From Theodoxus fluviatilis (taxonomy: Eukaryota; Mollusca; Gastropoda; Cycloneritida; Neritidae), in the NCBI GenBank assembly GCA_034096865.1, contig JAWQFJ010000480.1:32501-45000 (forward strand): 12,500 nucleotides of DNA, written 5' to 3'. The notes below the pieces were generated by a model, which ran no database searches, was not told the DNA's origin, and saw only the letters and a list, made by a program, of their open reading frames with translations. How positions within the stretch are numbered: position 1 is the first letter of the stretch; each line of letters starts with the position of its first letter. Of the stretch, positions 1-7,865 are shown one piece after another. A program made the translations under genes and the position numbers.

Positions 1-1145
1 TTAACTTCACTTCTGTTCATTCATACGGACATTCTACTTCGTTGGTGTTCATCCAAATGGACATTTGACTTCAATGTTACTTAATGATGTACATGCGTAT
101 GAACATTTGACTTCATTTGTGTTTATTTATACATACAGTTTACTTCGCTGGTGTTAATGCGTATGGTCAGATTGCTTTAATGGTTTTCATGCTTATGGAC
201 ATTCTACTTCATTGGTGTTCATTCAGATGGACATTTCACTTCATTGGTGTTATGCATATGGACAGTTTGCTACATTAGTGTTCAGTCACATTGGTGTTCA
301 TTCAGATGGACATTCTACTTCATTGGTGTTCATTCAGATGGACATTCTACTTCATTGGTGCTATGCATATGGACAGTTTGCTACATTGTTGTTCAGTCAC
401 ATTGGTGTTCATTCAGATGGACATTCTACTTCATTGGTGTTCATTCAGATAGACATTTCACTTCATTGGTGTTATGCATATGGACAGTTGGCTACAGTAG
501 TGTTCAGTCACATTGGTGTTCATTCAGATGGACATTCTACTTCATTGGTGTTCATTCAGATGGACATTCTACTTCGTTGGTGTTCATTCACATGGACATT
601 CTACTTCATTTGTGTTCATTCAGATGGACATTTTACTTCATTGGTGTTATGCATATGGACAGATTGCTACATTAGTGTTCAGTCACATTGGTGTTCATTC
701 AGATGGATATTCTACTTCATTGGTGTTCATTCAGATGGACATTCTACTTCATTGGTGTTCATTCAGATGGACATTTCACTTCATTGGTGTTATGCATATG
801 GACAGTTGGCTACATTAGTGTTCAGTCACATTGGTGTTCATTCATATGGTCATTCTACTTCGTTGGTGTTCATTCATATGAGTGTTCATTCATACGGATA
901 TTTTACGTTATTTAACTTTTTCATTTCACTTCGTGTTCATTGATATTGACATTTCACTTCATTCATGTGGATGTTATCGCTATGGACATTTCACTTTCTT
1001 GGGCTTCATGCATATGGACATTTTAATACATTGGTGTTCATTCAGTTGGACATTTCACGTCATTGGTGTTCATGCATATGGACACTTCATTTTATTTGTG
1101 TTCATCCATATGAACATTTCACTTCATTGGTGTTCATTGATGTGA
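1..1145. repeat. Higher-order minisatellite, 32-bp unit with 111-bp superunit
   Basis: The core (about 195-870) is built of a 32-bp unit that contains ATTCAGATGGACATTCTAC followed by TTCATTGGTGTTC. A marker variant containing TATGCATATGGACAG begins at 251, 362, 473, 648 and 791. The spacings are 111, 111, 175 and 143 bp, which equal 47+2x32, 47+2x32, 47+4x32 and 47+3x32. The 47-bp part is a variant unit plus a half unit (ATTAGTGTTCAGTCAC). Units at both ends (1-190 and 870-1145) are clearly more diverged than the centre, as expected when unequal exchange homogenises an array. The unit has no stop codon in any forward frame, so long artificial reading frames run through it. The array lies upstream of the receptor exon on the same strand, so it is probably intronic. 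Confidence 0.95.
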
Positions 1146-1335
1146 TAAATCCTTCCTGTCTTCTCTAGGATTTCCTGTAGGTTGGGGGTAAGAACAGACT
1201 CATGGCGTCTACCAACCCGATTCGTAAAAAGCGAATGATTAGGGAATGGTGACTTGATTTACTAGCCAGCTCCTGTGGTTTTCGTGAGCAATGACCTTAC
1301 ACAGCCAACAAAGGCTGAAGGCCGTAAAACTTTAT
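1146..1335. other. Non-repetitive intron block, possible 3' end of a retroelement
   Basis: This is a moderately complex stretch between the minisatellite and a microsatellite mosaic. It contains a small inverted repeat (ATTCG at 1220-1224, CGAAT at 1232-1236). It ends in GGCCGTAAAACTTTATAGTG and passes directly into ATTC/ATTG repeats. A unique body followed at once by a short-motif tail resembles the 3' end of a SINE or LINE. I see no pol III boxes and no target-site duplication, so this reading is tentative. No coding frame was recognised, and no exon for the third membrane segment of the receptor is visible. Confidence 0.3.
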
Positions 1336-1665
1336 AGTGATTCATTCATTGATTCATTAGTTAATTCATTAGTTGATTAAATTGTTGATTATTTGATTGA
1401 TTGACCCACCGACCGACCGACCGACCGGACTGACTGGACTGACCTAATCTGACCTGACCTAACTTGACTGACAACCTGACATGACGGACCGACCGACCGC
1501 CTTGACTTGACTTGACTGACTGACTGACTGATTCCTTTCTCCCTTCCTTCCTTCATTGATGCATTCATTCATTCATTCATACTTTGAGTTTTTCATTCAT
1601 TCTTTCTTTCATTCATTTAGTGATTCATTCATTCATTGACCCACTCTTTCTTTCATTCACTCCCA
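1336..1665. repeat. Tetranucleotide and pentanucleotide microsatellite mosaic in the intron
   Basis: Short-period tracts follow one another: ATTC/ATTG (1341-1405), GACC (about 1406-1427), CTGAC/TTGAC derivatives (about 1428-1530, with GACTGACTGACTGACTGA near 1513-1530), CTTCC (about 1540-1553), then ATTC again up to the splice acceptor. The pyrimidine-rich TTTCTTTCATT pieces just before 1666 can serve as the polypyrimidine tract of the acceptor. The mosaic therefore abuts the exon almost directly. Confidence 0.85.
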
Positions 1666-1667
1666 AG
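1656..1667 (+). promoter_or_regulatory. 3' splice acceptor of the receptor exon
   Basis: TTCACTCCCAAG ends in AG at 1666-1667 and is preceded by a C/T-rich run (CTCTTTCTTTCATTCACTCCC). The reading frame becomes protein-like exactly at 1668 (V-F-L-R-S-L), which matches the receptor family's sequence just after the third membrane segment. Upstream in the same frame the translation is only microsatellite. The upstream intron is thus in phase 0. Confidence 0.8.
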
Positions 1668-2015
1668 GTGTTCCTGAGGTCCCTGAAAAAGCTGGTGTGT
1701 CTGGGCAACGACTCCTACTATCCCCTGGACGAGATGGAGACCATCAACATGCGAGGACTGGACAAGTCTATCCTGGGCGTCTCCTCCCCTGGGGATTCAA
1801 ACCCTCGACCCCAGGGCGGGGCGCCCAACAAGCTGGAGCGTGACGTGGAGGAGCTGTCGCGCCAGGTGCATATGCTGGCCACCAGGTCTGCCATGACAGG
1901 CGCCAGGCAGGAAGTGCTCAGCGAGTGGCACCAGGTGGCGCTGGTGATGGACCGCGTCCTTTTCTTCCTCTTCATGCTGGTCTTCCTGATGAGCAGCATC
2001 ATCTTGCTCACTTAG
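1668..2015 (+). CDS. Terminal exon of a Cys-loop ligand-gated ion channel, nicotinic acetylcholine receptor-like
   Basis: This is the last coding exon (115 codons plus TAG) of a pentameric neurotransmitter-gated channel in the plasma membrane. Residues 1-12 (VFLRSLKKLVCL) match the segment just inside the membrane after TM3, where nicotinic subunits have V-F-L-x-x-L-P-x-L-L. Residues 13-55 form a short variable cytoplasmic loop rich in P, G, S and N. Residues 56-86 are an amphipathic acidic/basic stretch where the family has its MA helix. W87, then V90-A91-x-V93-x-D95-R96, is the hallmark entry to TM4, and residues 97-114 (VLFFLFMLVFLMSSIILL) are the membrane helix. The chain stops one residue after TM4, so there is almost no extracellular tail. 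The exon is much richer in GC than its flanks, as expected for coding sequence. Ligand-binding domain and TM1-TM3 must lie left of the window. The nicotinic type fits best; another cation-type Cys-loop receptor is possible. Confidence 0.87.
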   Translation: MFLRSLKKLVCLGNDSYYPLDEMETINMRGLDKSILGVSSPGDSNPRPQGGAPNKLERDVEELSRQVHMLATRSAMTGARQEVLSEWHQVALVMDRVLFFLFMLVFLMSSIILLT

Positions 2016-2040
2016 CTTTCTTTCCCATCCTTTCTGCTCA

Positions 2041-2140
2041 GGTCGCTTTTGGATTTTTGAGTTGTCTCCCTTTGAAACAAGTAGTCTCCCTTTAGAAGTT
2101 GTAATCGTCCCACTGTAGGAGTCGTCTCCTTTAGAAAGCT
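2041..2140. repeat. 20-bp tandem repeat inside the 3'UTR
   Basis: Four rows start exactly 20 bp apart: GTTGTCTCCCTTTGAAACAA (2061), GTAGTCTCCCTTTAGAAGTT (2081), GTAATCGTCCCACTGTAGGA (2101, diverged) and GTCGTCTCCTTTAGAAAGCT (2121). A fifth, very decayed row may start at 2041 (GGTCGCTTTT). The shared core is GT-x-GTCTCCCTTT-x-GAA. The reverse complement AAAGGGAGACAAC resembles a motif I associate with dispersed molluscan repeats, from memory. Confidence 0.75.
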
Positions 2141-2238
2141 AGTATATAGATTTCTATATGTGAGACTTCTTTCTGCGGATTTGTTCTTCTTAGAACAATA
2201 GAATATCTGTCAAAAGCCTGAGTTACCGCCATTGAAAC

Positions 2239-2244
2239 AATAAA
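2239..2244 (+). terminator. Canonical poly(A) signal AATAAA
   Basis: AATAAA lies 224 bp after the receptor stop codon and is followed within 30-50 bp by GT- and T-rich sequence. It is the first AATAAA downstream of the stop, so it is the likeliest cleavage and polyadenylation signal. Confidence 0.7.
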
Positions 2245-2269
2245 TACTCATGTAAAAGGTCGTTTACCT

Positions 2270-3615
2270 TTGTAGAGTTTTTATTTTATTTTAATCCCCA
2301 TATTCTCTTTGTGTTGTACATATAGATGGATCTTCTAAAAAATATTACCAGAGTCTGATTAGATAGCGCATCCTTTTGCCAAATGAAACTTCCCACGCTC
2401 TCCCACCTTCGCTATACATCACACTTAGAAAGTTCAAGGATCTCTTGTTCAACGTCTTCATTCTTGCGACCTCCTTGCGCGAAAATGTCCTGCACACCTA
2501 GACGCGTAGTTCGATGATGATTATTCGATCCATGTGCCGCCTTTTTCTGCCCATGAAAATGTATCGAGCAGCAATATCTGCTAACCAGGCACTCTGTGTT
2601 GGGAAGATGGTGAGATGTTTTCTCTGCATAAGGTATTCAATTTGTGGTGGTTTTTATTTCTTTGGAAATTTTTCTTTTTTAATGTGTGTCTCATGACTGA
2701 CATGATTCACTCTAGAAATTATTTCATCTCGCTCATTCAAACACCACAACTTTCGGTGACAGTTAATTAGGTAACCGGATTCCATTGTGGTTGTGCCTCT
2801 GTATTAGAAAATACATCTTTGTTTTAAAGGAATTAGACTCACCTTAACTATTGTTTTTCCCGCAAAGGATTATTGGTCTTTTTATTATGTTTTCCATCCA
2901 TTATTTTCAAGCATTGTCCCTTTATTTTTTCTCATGTTCCTCCTTTTTCTCGCAATCTTTTGCCTGAATCTCGTCCATCTACATCGAAATTTAGGGGTTT
3001 TCCCCCCATTTTAAAAATCTGTCTTTCTTCTTTCCTCGTTATTTTCTCTTCCGTGGACAGTTCTTCACTCTATATCTTCCAAGTGGTTTGGTCACGAGAT
3101 TTTCGTAGTTGAGAAGACAATTTATTGTAAATAACAGTGTGTTGACAACCTGATGAATTGATTTATTGATAAAAGAGACTGTAACAGAAGTAAGTTGTTT
3201 GTTTGGTACTTTTTGAGTTAAACTATTTAATGTATGACTCAACGAGACATTAAACCTCTTATATATATCATGTATCATTAATACCTGCAATGAACTCTTA
3301 TCTTAATCGTGTTGTGCATTAAAGAGAAAGTACTAAGTATAGGGTGTTTTGGGCACAATATTCGATGATATTTTTACGAATACAACAGGTTAATAAAAAA
3401 TACTGACTACGGCAAAATTAGTGGTATATTATATCAAACACTTCTTGATCAATTGAAACCTAAGCACTTGCATTCTACGTCTCACTTTGAACGCAGCACG
3501 ACACACTAGTAACTTACTACGTCACAAAATCCAAGTCACATGACCACCTCATTCAGTCCCGAAAGCGAGCTCACAAATCGACTTTAAACTAAGTTTCACT
3601 TTTCTATTTAAAAAC
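2270..3615. other. Intergenic AT-rich stretch without a recognisable gene
   Basis: No frame here resembles a known protein, and the open frames are short and of random composition. Roughly 2840-3070 is strongly T/C-biased on the + strand (runs such as TTTTCTTTTTT and TTTTCCCCCC), which keeps a short frame open. No tRNA, structured RNA or transposon termini were found. Confidence 0.6.
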
Positions 3616-3621
3616 TGCGGT

Positions 3622-3649
3622 GGGGGTTGGCGAGGGGTGGGGTGGGGGG
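3622..3649 (+). repeat. G-quadruplex-capable tract
   Basis: G-runs of 5, 4, 4 and 6 (3622-3626, 3634-3637, 3639-3642, 3644-3649) are separated by loops of 7, 1 and 1 bases. This satisfies the standard G3+N1-7 rule on the + strand. The tract sits alone in AT-rich DNA just before the degenerate 142-bp repeat. Confidence 0.75.
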
Positions 3650-3664
3650 AATGTATTTCAAACA

Positions 3665-4105
3665 ATAAGAGCAGTCTGAACACATGTTTATGGCTGTTTT
3701 ACTTCTTGTTTTACAAAAAAAGTCGCTGTGAGCGCATGTTAAACGCACATTTTTTCAAGTAATACCTTTATTTGTTCATAATATTTAATGTTTAAAGCTG
3801 GTTCTGATATTCATTAACTTTTAACAATATAAAAAGTGATGTCATGATATGGCATTAAAAAAGTAATTGTAAGCCCTTGTAAGACGCACATTTCTATACG
3901 TGATAACTTCATTTGGTATTAATGTTTCATGGTTTAGCCTAATATTAATACTCCATTAAATCATTATACTGTTTAAAAAAAGAATTAGATGATGTGGTCA
4001 AAGTAGTCATTGTAATCCCACGTTAAACGCACTCATACCGAAGTAACGTCTTTACTTGGACATTAGCTAGTCACCGTTCTGAGTTCCAACATTAACTAGC
4101 AAAGC
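3665..4105. repeat. Degenerate tandem repeat of about 142 bp, three copies
   Basis: The landmark GTTAAACGCAC occurs at 3738 and 4022, with the variant GTAAGACGCAC at 3879, giving spacings of 141 and 143 bp. After each landmark an equivalent stretch follows: AAGTAATACCTTTATTTG (copy 1), CGTGATAACTTCATTTGG (copy 2) and GAAGTAACGTCTTTACTTGG (copy 3). The sequence before each landmark also aligns loosely (TTTACAAAAAAAGTCGCTGTG against CATTAAAAAAGTAATTGTAAG). Much of the rest is diverged, so the array is old. The unit has a satellite-like, near-nucleosomal length. Confidence 0.75.
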
Positions 4106-5149
4106 CCGAAATAGATAGCTGTTAACATCCACTTGAACATATTTACCGCTCAAGTTGCAGACTCCGCAATTGCTCACTCAGCTTGAGTCGCCGTTCGTTC
4201 ATTGATGACCACTTTGTGGTGTCGCATGTTGTACACAAAAGTAATCCATTCCATCTCGACTGACTGTTTGATATCGGCTGTAAATGACGTACCAATATCG
4301 TGGTACTGAAATGCATGTTGTTGTGTTGGTATTGACTTTTTGTCAGTGGAAACAAATAAATTATCACTGGCTTGTCGAAAAATATCCTTTGTCATTAGTA
4401 TCGCAAAAGAGATATGTTGCTTAGAATCGACCCTGATTTACTGCTATGTAGATAAAGCAAGGAGATATGTTTTGTGACAAGTCGTCCTGACATGACAAGT
4501 TGTAAGCAAAAGCCTGACATGAAAGATTGATCTTCAAGTACAGTGCGTCCTCTGTAACTTCCTCTGTAACCAGTGAAGATAGCAATGACGTCTCAGTTAA
4601 AATGTTCTCGTGGAACTGGGCGGGGAAGTCGCCTCTAAAAATTACACGGAATTCCATGAGGATATTGGTCAAAAGTCAATGTTCTTTCGGCAGTGCTTGG
4701 TTAGTGAGAAGAGTTTTGGACTGTCATGATATCAATCCTTCAATAAGCTACAGTCAGTATTCCAAGTACCCAATATCGCAATGTGTCCGTGGAAACTGAT
4801 ATCTCAAACTAAAACGTGGAACATCTAGGAATATGACCTATGACCCTGATCGATACTAAATGCACTTCAAAACGAACAACCTACAGCGAGACGAACTGCG
4901 CTAGTTTAGATTGTCATCTGCAAATAGAATTGAGAAGTTAAAAAGATTTGTTCACAAAATCACAAAAAATGAATTGTATTGTCTCAGTCTGCATCATGTT
5001 AGAAAATATGCTATTATCCTTGAACAAGTTTATGACTTACACTAAAGGACCTTTGAATATTGCAGCGTTTAGTTGATATGCTGGGTTGACGACTAATGAA
5101 GACGCATATGTTAATTACATTTCTGGAGATATGTCGGTTTTGTGGTCAT

Positions 5150-5150
<1 letters not shown>
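4106..5150. other. Intergenic stretch without a confident gene
   Basis: Both strands carry short open frames (about 74-90 codons) that end abruptly and match no family I know. The most protein-like is on the minus strand at 4174-4395 (MTKDIFRQASDNLFVSTDKK at its start). It is closed upstream by an in-frame stop shortly before its ATG and could be a relic of an old retroelement, but there is no diagnostic motif. The word CCTGACATGA appears twice near 4484-4520. Confidence 0.5.

Positions 5151-5151
<1 letters not shown>

Positions 5152-5207
<56 letters not shown>
5152..5207 (+). repeat. (GA)n microsatellite followed by a G9 run
   Basis: About 24 uninterrupted AG dinucleotides (5152-5199) pass directly into nine Gs (5199-5207). 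The tract is a perfect purine run of more than 50 bases and so can form triplex (H-DNA) structures. The Arg-Glu polypeptides it encodes are artefacts. Confidence 0.95.
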
Positions 5208-5448
5208 AGGTTATATTTTTCTCTTTGTATGCATGCACGTATGTCGGTCGGTTGATCTGTCCACGTTTCTGTCCTTGGGCCTGCCAGTAGGAGTGTCTGT
5301 GTGCACGTCCTTGCATGAGCTGAAGTGGAAAGGGAAGATCACGTGTAAACTGCTACCTGCAATTCCGCTTTCACGCACGGAGGTGCCCTTTAAACAAGCA
5401 CGCGTATATTTCTGTGCATGTTTTGAGTGACTCCTCGAGCGCGTTTAG

Positions 5449-5682
5449 GTGTGTGTGTGCGTGTGTGCGTGCGTGCGTGTGCGTGCGTGTGCGTGCGTGT
5501 GTGTGTGTGTTTCAGTGTGGGAGAGTGTGTGTGCGTGTGTGTGTGTGCGCGCGCGCGTGTGTGTGTGTGTGCGTGTGGAAGCGTGCGTGAAAGATTATGT
5601 GTGTGTATGTAGGTGTGCGTGCATGCGTGCGGGAATGCGTGCGCGTGCGTGCGTGTGTGTTTCTGTGTGTGTGTGTGTGTTT
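5449..5682. repeat. Long GT/CG alternating tract, potential Z-DNA
   Basis: About 230 bp consist almost wholly of GTGT, GTGC and GCGC dinucleotides, including a stretch of CGCGCGCGTGTGTGTG type near 5547-5570. Short interruptions occur (TTCAGTGTGGGAGA near 5511-5525, GGAAGCGTGCGTGAAAGATTA near 5577-5597). Alternating pyrimidine-purine sequence of this kind is the classical substrate for Z-DNA. The Cys/Val-rich and His/Thr-rich frames across it are not genes. Confidence 0.93.
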
Positions 5683-5689
5683 TCACTTA

Positions 5690-6875
5690 TGACAACAACA
5701 AAAAAGTAAAATTACGACGATGAGTTATTGTGTGAACACTTTTTTGTTTTCAAAATATTATTCACGCAAGGGTAACAGGTGAAACTCTTATTAGTCTCAG
5801 ATGAAATGCTATAGAGGAAAATTTACATCCGATTGTGCTGTTTTATCATCCCGGATTCTAAATGAAAACGTGTCATACAATGTTTTTTATGTCAGTAATA
5901 AATAGTTAACATTTTGAAAGGATAAACCCTTTTTTTCCTGTGCTTCTGTGTACGCATGTATATGCTGAGCTTTGTCATGTAAATGAATATGTTTATATTA
6001 GCTCTTTTTAACGAAATGTTTTAGGTTTTTTTCCTCAAACTCTAATGACCCACAGTTTTTTATACGAGGTAGATTTTTTCCCCTCTCGACTGTTGTTCAA
6101 ATTCCACTCGTGCCAATTGTATAAAATTTCTCTGGTCCGTGTCTGAGAGACCACGTCTTGCGCCGATGAAAAGTCCCATGTACATAGAAATCCGTGCTCT
6201 CCCTTTGCTGTTTTGGAGCCTCGTGTATGTGAAATGACTATCCTTCTTTTCGGCTTATCGAGCCATGCTTTGATGTTTTTGTGCTGGGATTTTGTGTACT
6301 GTATTGATGAATGATATTGCATTATTTTCTTTACATTCTTCGACAAACTTTTACAGAATGTTTTCTCAGAAGGGAAATGTGTACATTAATGGCTACCCAC
6401 ATTTACACAGTCTACACTGGCTGCAATGAATAGATCCACTACACGATTTCTTAATCGCGTTTCATATTACAATGAATCAGACGTTTGACGTTGATTTCCT
6501 TGTTGACTGGAGTTTGTTCGTTGAAAATTATTGTCACAGTGGCCTTTTGTATAATCGCTTACAAACTTTACGCCACGTTAGTCGTCAATCATCCTGCAAA
6601 ATGTTACAATCTCTTCGCTTAGTTTAATGCGCCGAAGATGCTGTCTTTATTTAGAGGTTGGAGGAAAGAAGATTACCGTACATTCATGCATTGGAAAATT
6701 AATTTTACAGCTTGGAAAGATAGGGTTTTTCAGATCGTTACAGACAAAGCCTAAACATATTTTGAGAATATGTAAACTTACGATGAACACGTTACATTAG
6801 TGACTTAACATTTCATTGGTTGAAGTTTGCCTTTGTTTTGTTTTGATTTTTATTATTATTTTTTAATTTTCTATT
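5690..6875. other. Intergenic AT-rich stretch without a recognisable gene
   Basis: The longest open frame is 103 codons on the minus strand (6035-6346). It has an ordinary composition but no motif or family resemblance I can name, and no acceptor or poly(A) context that would support it. No repeats of note occur before the poly-G run. Confidence 0.5.
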
Positions 6876-6879
6876 GGGA

Positions 6880-6897
6880 GGGGGGGGGGGGGGGGGG
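6880..6897 (+). repeat. Run of 18 consecutive Gs
   Basis: A mononucleotide G tract runs from 6880 to 6897, within a wider purine-rich patch (GGGAG before it, TGAGGGGAGGAAAGAA after it). Long poly-G runs are unstable and hard to sequence, so the exact length may be wrong in the assembly. The tract can form G-quadruplexes. Confidence 0.9.
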
Positions 6898-7095
6898 TGA
6901 GGGGAGGAAAGAATGTGGGTTTTTTCTGAAGCAGCGTCTTTGTATGAAAAAAATGATGTCGTCAATGAATATGCAGATGCAAAATAATGCTGATGCCACT
7001 TATGTTCAGAAATAATTCAAATTGTTGAAATGCGGAATTCCAATTGAGATAATTAATCACACAAAAATAGCAGGCAGGTGTTGCTTGGGAGAGCA

Positions 7096-7117
7096 GGGGA
7101 TGGGGGTGGGGGGTGGG
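7096..7117 (+). repeat. Compact G-quadruplex motif
   Basis: G-runs of 4, 5, 6 and 3 (7096-7099, 7102-7106, 7108-7113, 7115-7117) are separated by loops of 2, 1 and 1 bases. Such short loops favour a stable parallel quadruplex. It lies about 190 bp before the start of the composite repeat element. Confidence 0.8.
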
Positions 7118-7303
7118 TGCGCAGAAAGTGGGTAAAGAACGGGTGTTGCGTGCTTGCATGTGTGTTTGTCGGTGCACTTGAGTCGGTGTTAGTGCTTACA
7201 GCGCACTCGCGCGCTTATAGGACATTCTCATTAACGTACCCTGCAGGAGTTATCCTCGGCGCTCTCTGTCGAAAAACAACGCGTTAGGTAGAACCACCTA
7301 GTT

Positions 7304-7392
7304 CCGGTCGATTCTCGAAGCGTCTGCAATGAATACTAGATCTTTGCTAGATCGCTCAAAGTACATGTATGTGGGGGTGGAAAACAGTACTG
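7304..7392 (+). repeat. Diverged copy (S') of the internal S block
   Basis: This matches 7863-7942 through CCGGT, ATTCTCGAA, CGTCTGCA.TGAATACTA, AGATCGCTCAAAGTA and GGGTGGAAAACAGTACTGT. It lacks six bases present in S and has insertions of about 11 bp (AGATC...TTGCT region) and 5 bp (CATGT). It ends where the left inverted-repeat arm begins, so the arm seems to interrupt the copy. Confidence 0.75.
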
Positions 7393-7493
7393 TCATGTAA
7401 AGCTCGAATGAGTAGCAGCAGATAACTGTTTAGTTCTGGCTTGAATTGACAATTTCGTTTCCCTGGTCTGGCGAGGACCGAAAATTCACTATC
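7393..7493 (+). repeat. Left arm of the 101-bp perfect inverted repeat
   Basis: The arm begins TCATGTAAAGCTCGAATGAG and ends AAAATTCACTATC. Its reverse complement is found base for base at 8330-8430. The similarity stops abruptly at the outer end. Confidence 0.97.
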
Positions 7494-7732
7494 GAGTGGA
7501 TGAGTGATCAACTTGCCCGCACGGCGTAATGTATAGGCCTAACTTGTAAGATCGGGTCGATGATGACAAGAAAATGGCATTAAAACACACAAAAGTTTCA
7601 TTACAACTAAAATCACCGATTATATTAATAACTGACCATTTTTACACTTACAGCTAGTACTCAAACTTTACAACGCAAACAAAACACACCTGCGGGGAGT
7701 GTCGTGGTCTCGCATCAAAACTCAATGCACGA

Positions 7733-7865
7733 GTGATCGTTTCACTATCTGATCCGACATGGTATTCCAGCAAACAAGCAACTACTGCAACTTCATGAAG
7801 TTATTGAAATCTCAAAGTGTGATGTCAGACATCGATTGACCGAATGAGTTCGACTGCAGCTGCCG
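7733..7865 (+). repeat. Upstream copies of the 27-bp and 109-bp direct repeats (B1)
   Basis: A 27-bp word (7733-7759, beginning GTGATCGTTTC) recurs at 8147-8173 with one difference. Sharing the bases ACA with it, a 109-bp block (7757-7865) recurs at 7996-8104 with three differences and no gaps. In the protein frame of the downstream copy, this copy has a stop at 7845-7847 (GAC-CGA-ATG-AG instead of GAC-CGA-TCG-AG), so it cannot encode the same product through its end. Confidence 0.93.

Larger units (their letters stand above)
2016..2265 (+). other. Probable 3' untranslated region of the receptor gene
   Basis: The stretch runs from the TAG stop to just past the first canonical AATAAA (2239-2244). 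It is low-complexity and AT-rich, with no further conserved frame. Its most notable content is a 20-bp tandem repeat at 2041-2140. The exact cleavage site is inferred from the poly(A) signal and the GT/T-rich sequence after it (GTAGAGTTTTTATTTTATTTT near 2270-2290). Confidence 0.65.

Noticed and set aside
212..943. 243-codon open frame on the + strand
   Set aside because: It lies wholly in the 32-bp minisatellite. The unit is stop-free in all phases, so the frame is expected without selection, and the array is probably intronic.
1..1145. CRISPR array or other spaced direct-repeat system
   Set aside because: The repeats are contiguous with no unique spacers, and the context is an animal intron.
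1718..2011. 97-codon minus-strand frame
   Set aside because: It is antisense to the receptor exon, which explains the sequence fully.
4174..4395. 73-codon minus-strand frame with protein-like composition
   Set aside because: An in-frame stop lies shortly upstream, there is no conserved motif, and the overlapping frame at 4143-4367 is equally open. At best it is an unidentifiable relic.
4527..4799. 90-codon plus-strand frame
   Set aside because: Random-looking composition, and an overlapping minus-strand frame of similar quality covers the same bases.
5390..5709. His/Thr-rich minus-strand and Cys/Val-rich plus-strand frames
   Set aside because: These are direct translations of a GT/GC dinucleotide tract.
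6035..6346. 103-codon minus-strand frame of ordinary composition
   Set aside because: No recognisable motif, no homology I can name and no gene context. It could be chance in about 1.2 kb without other features.
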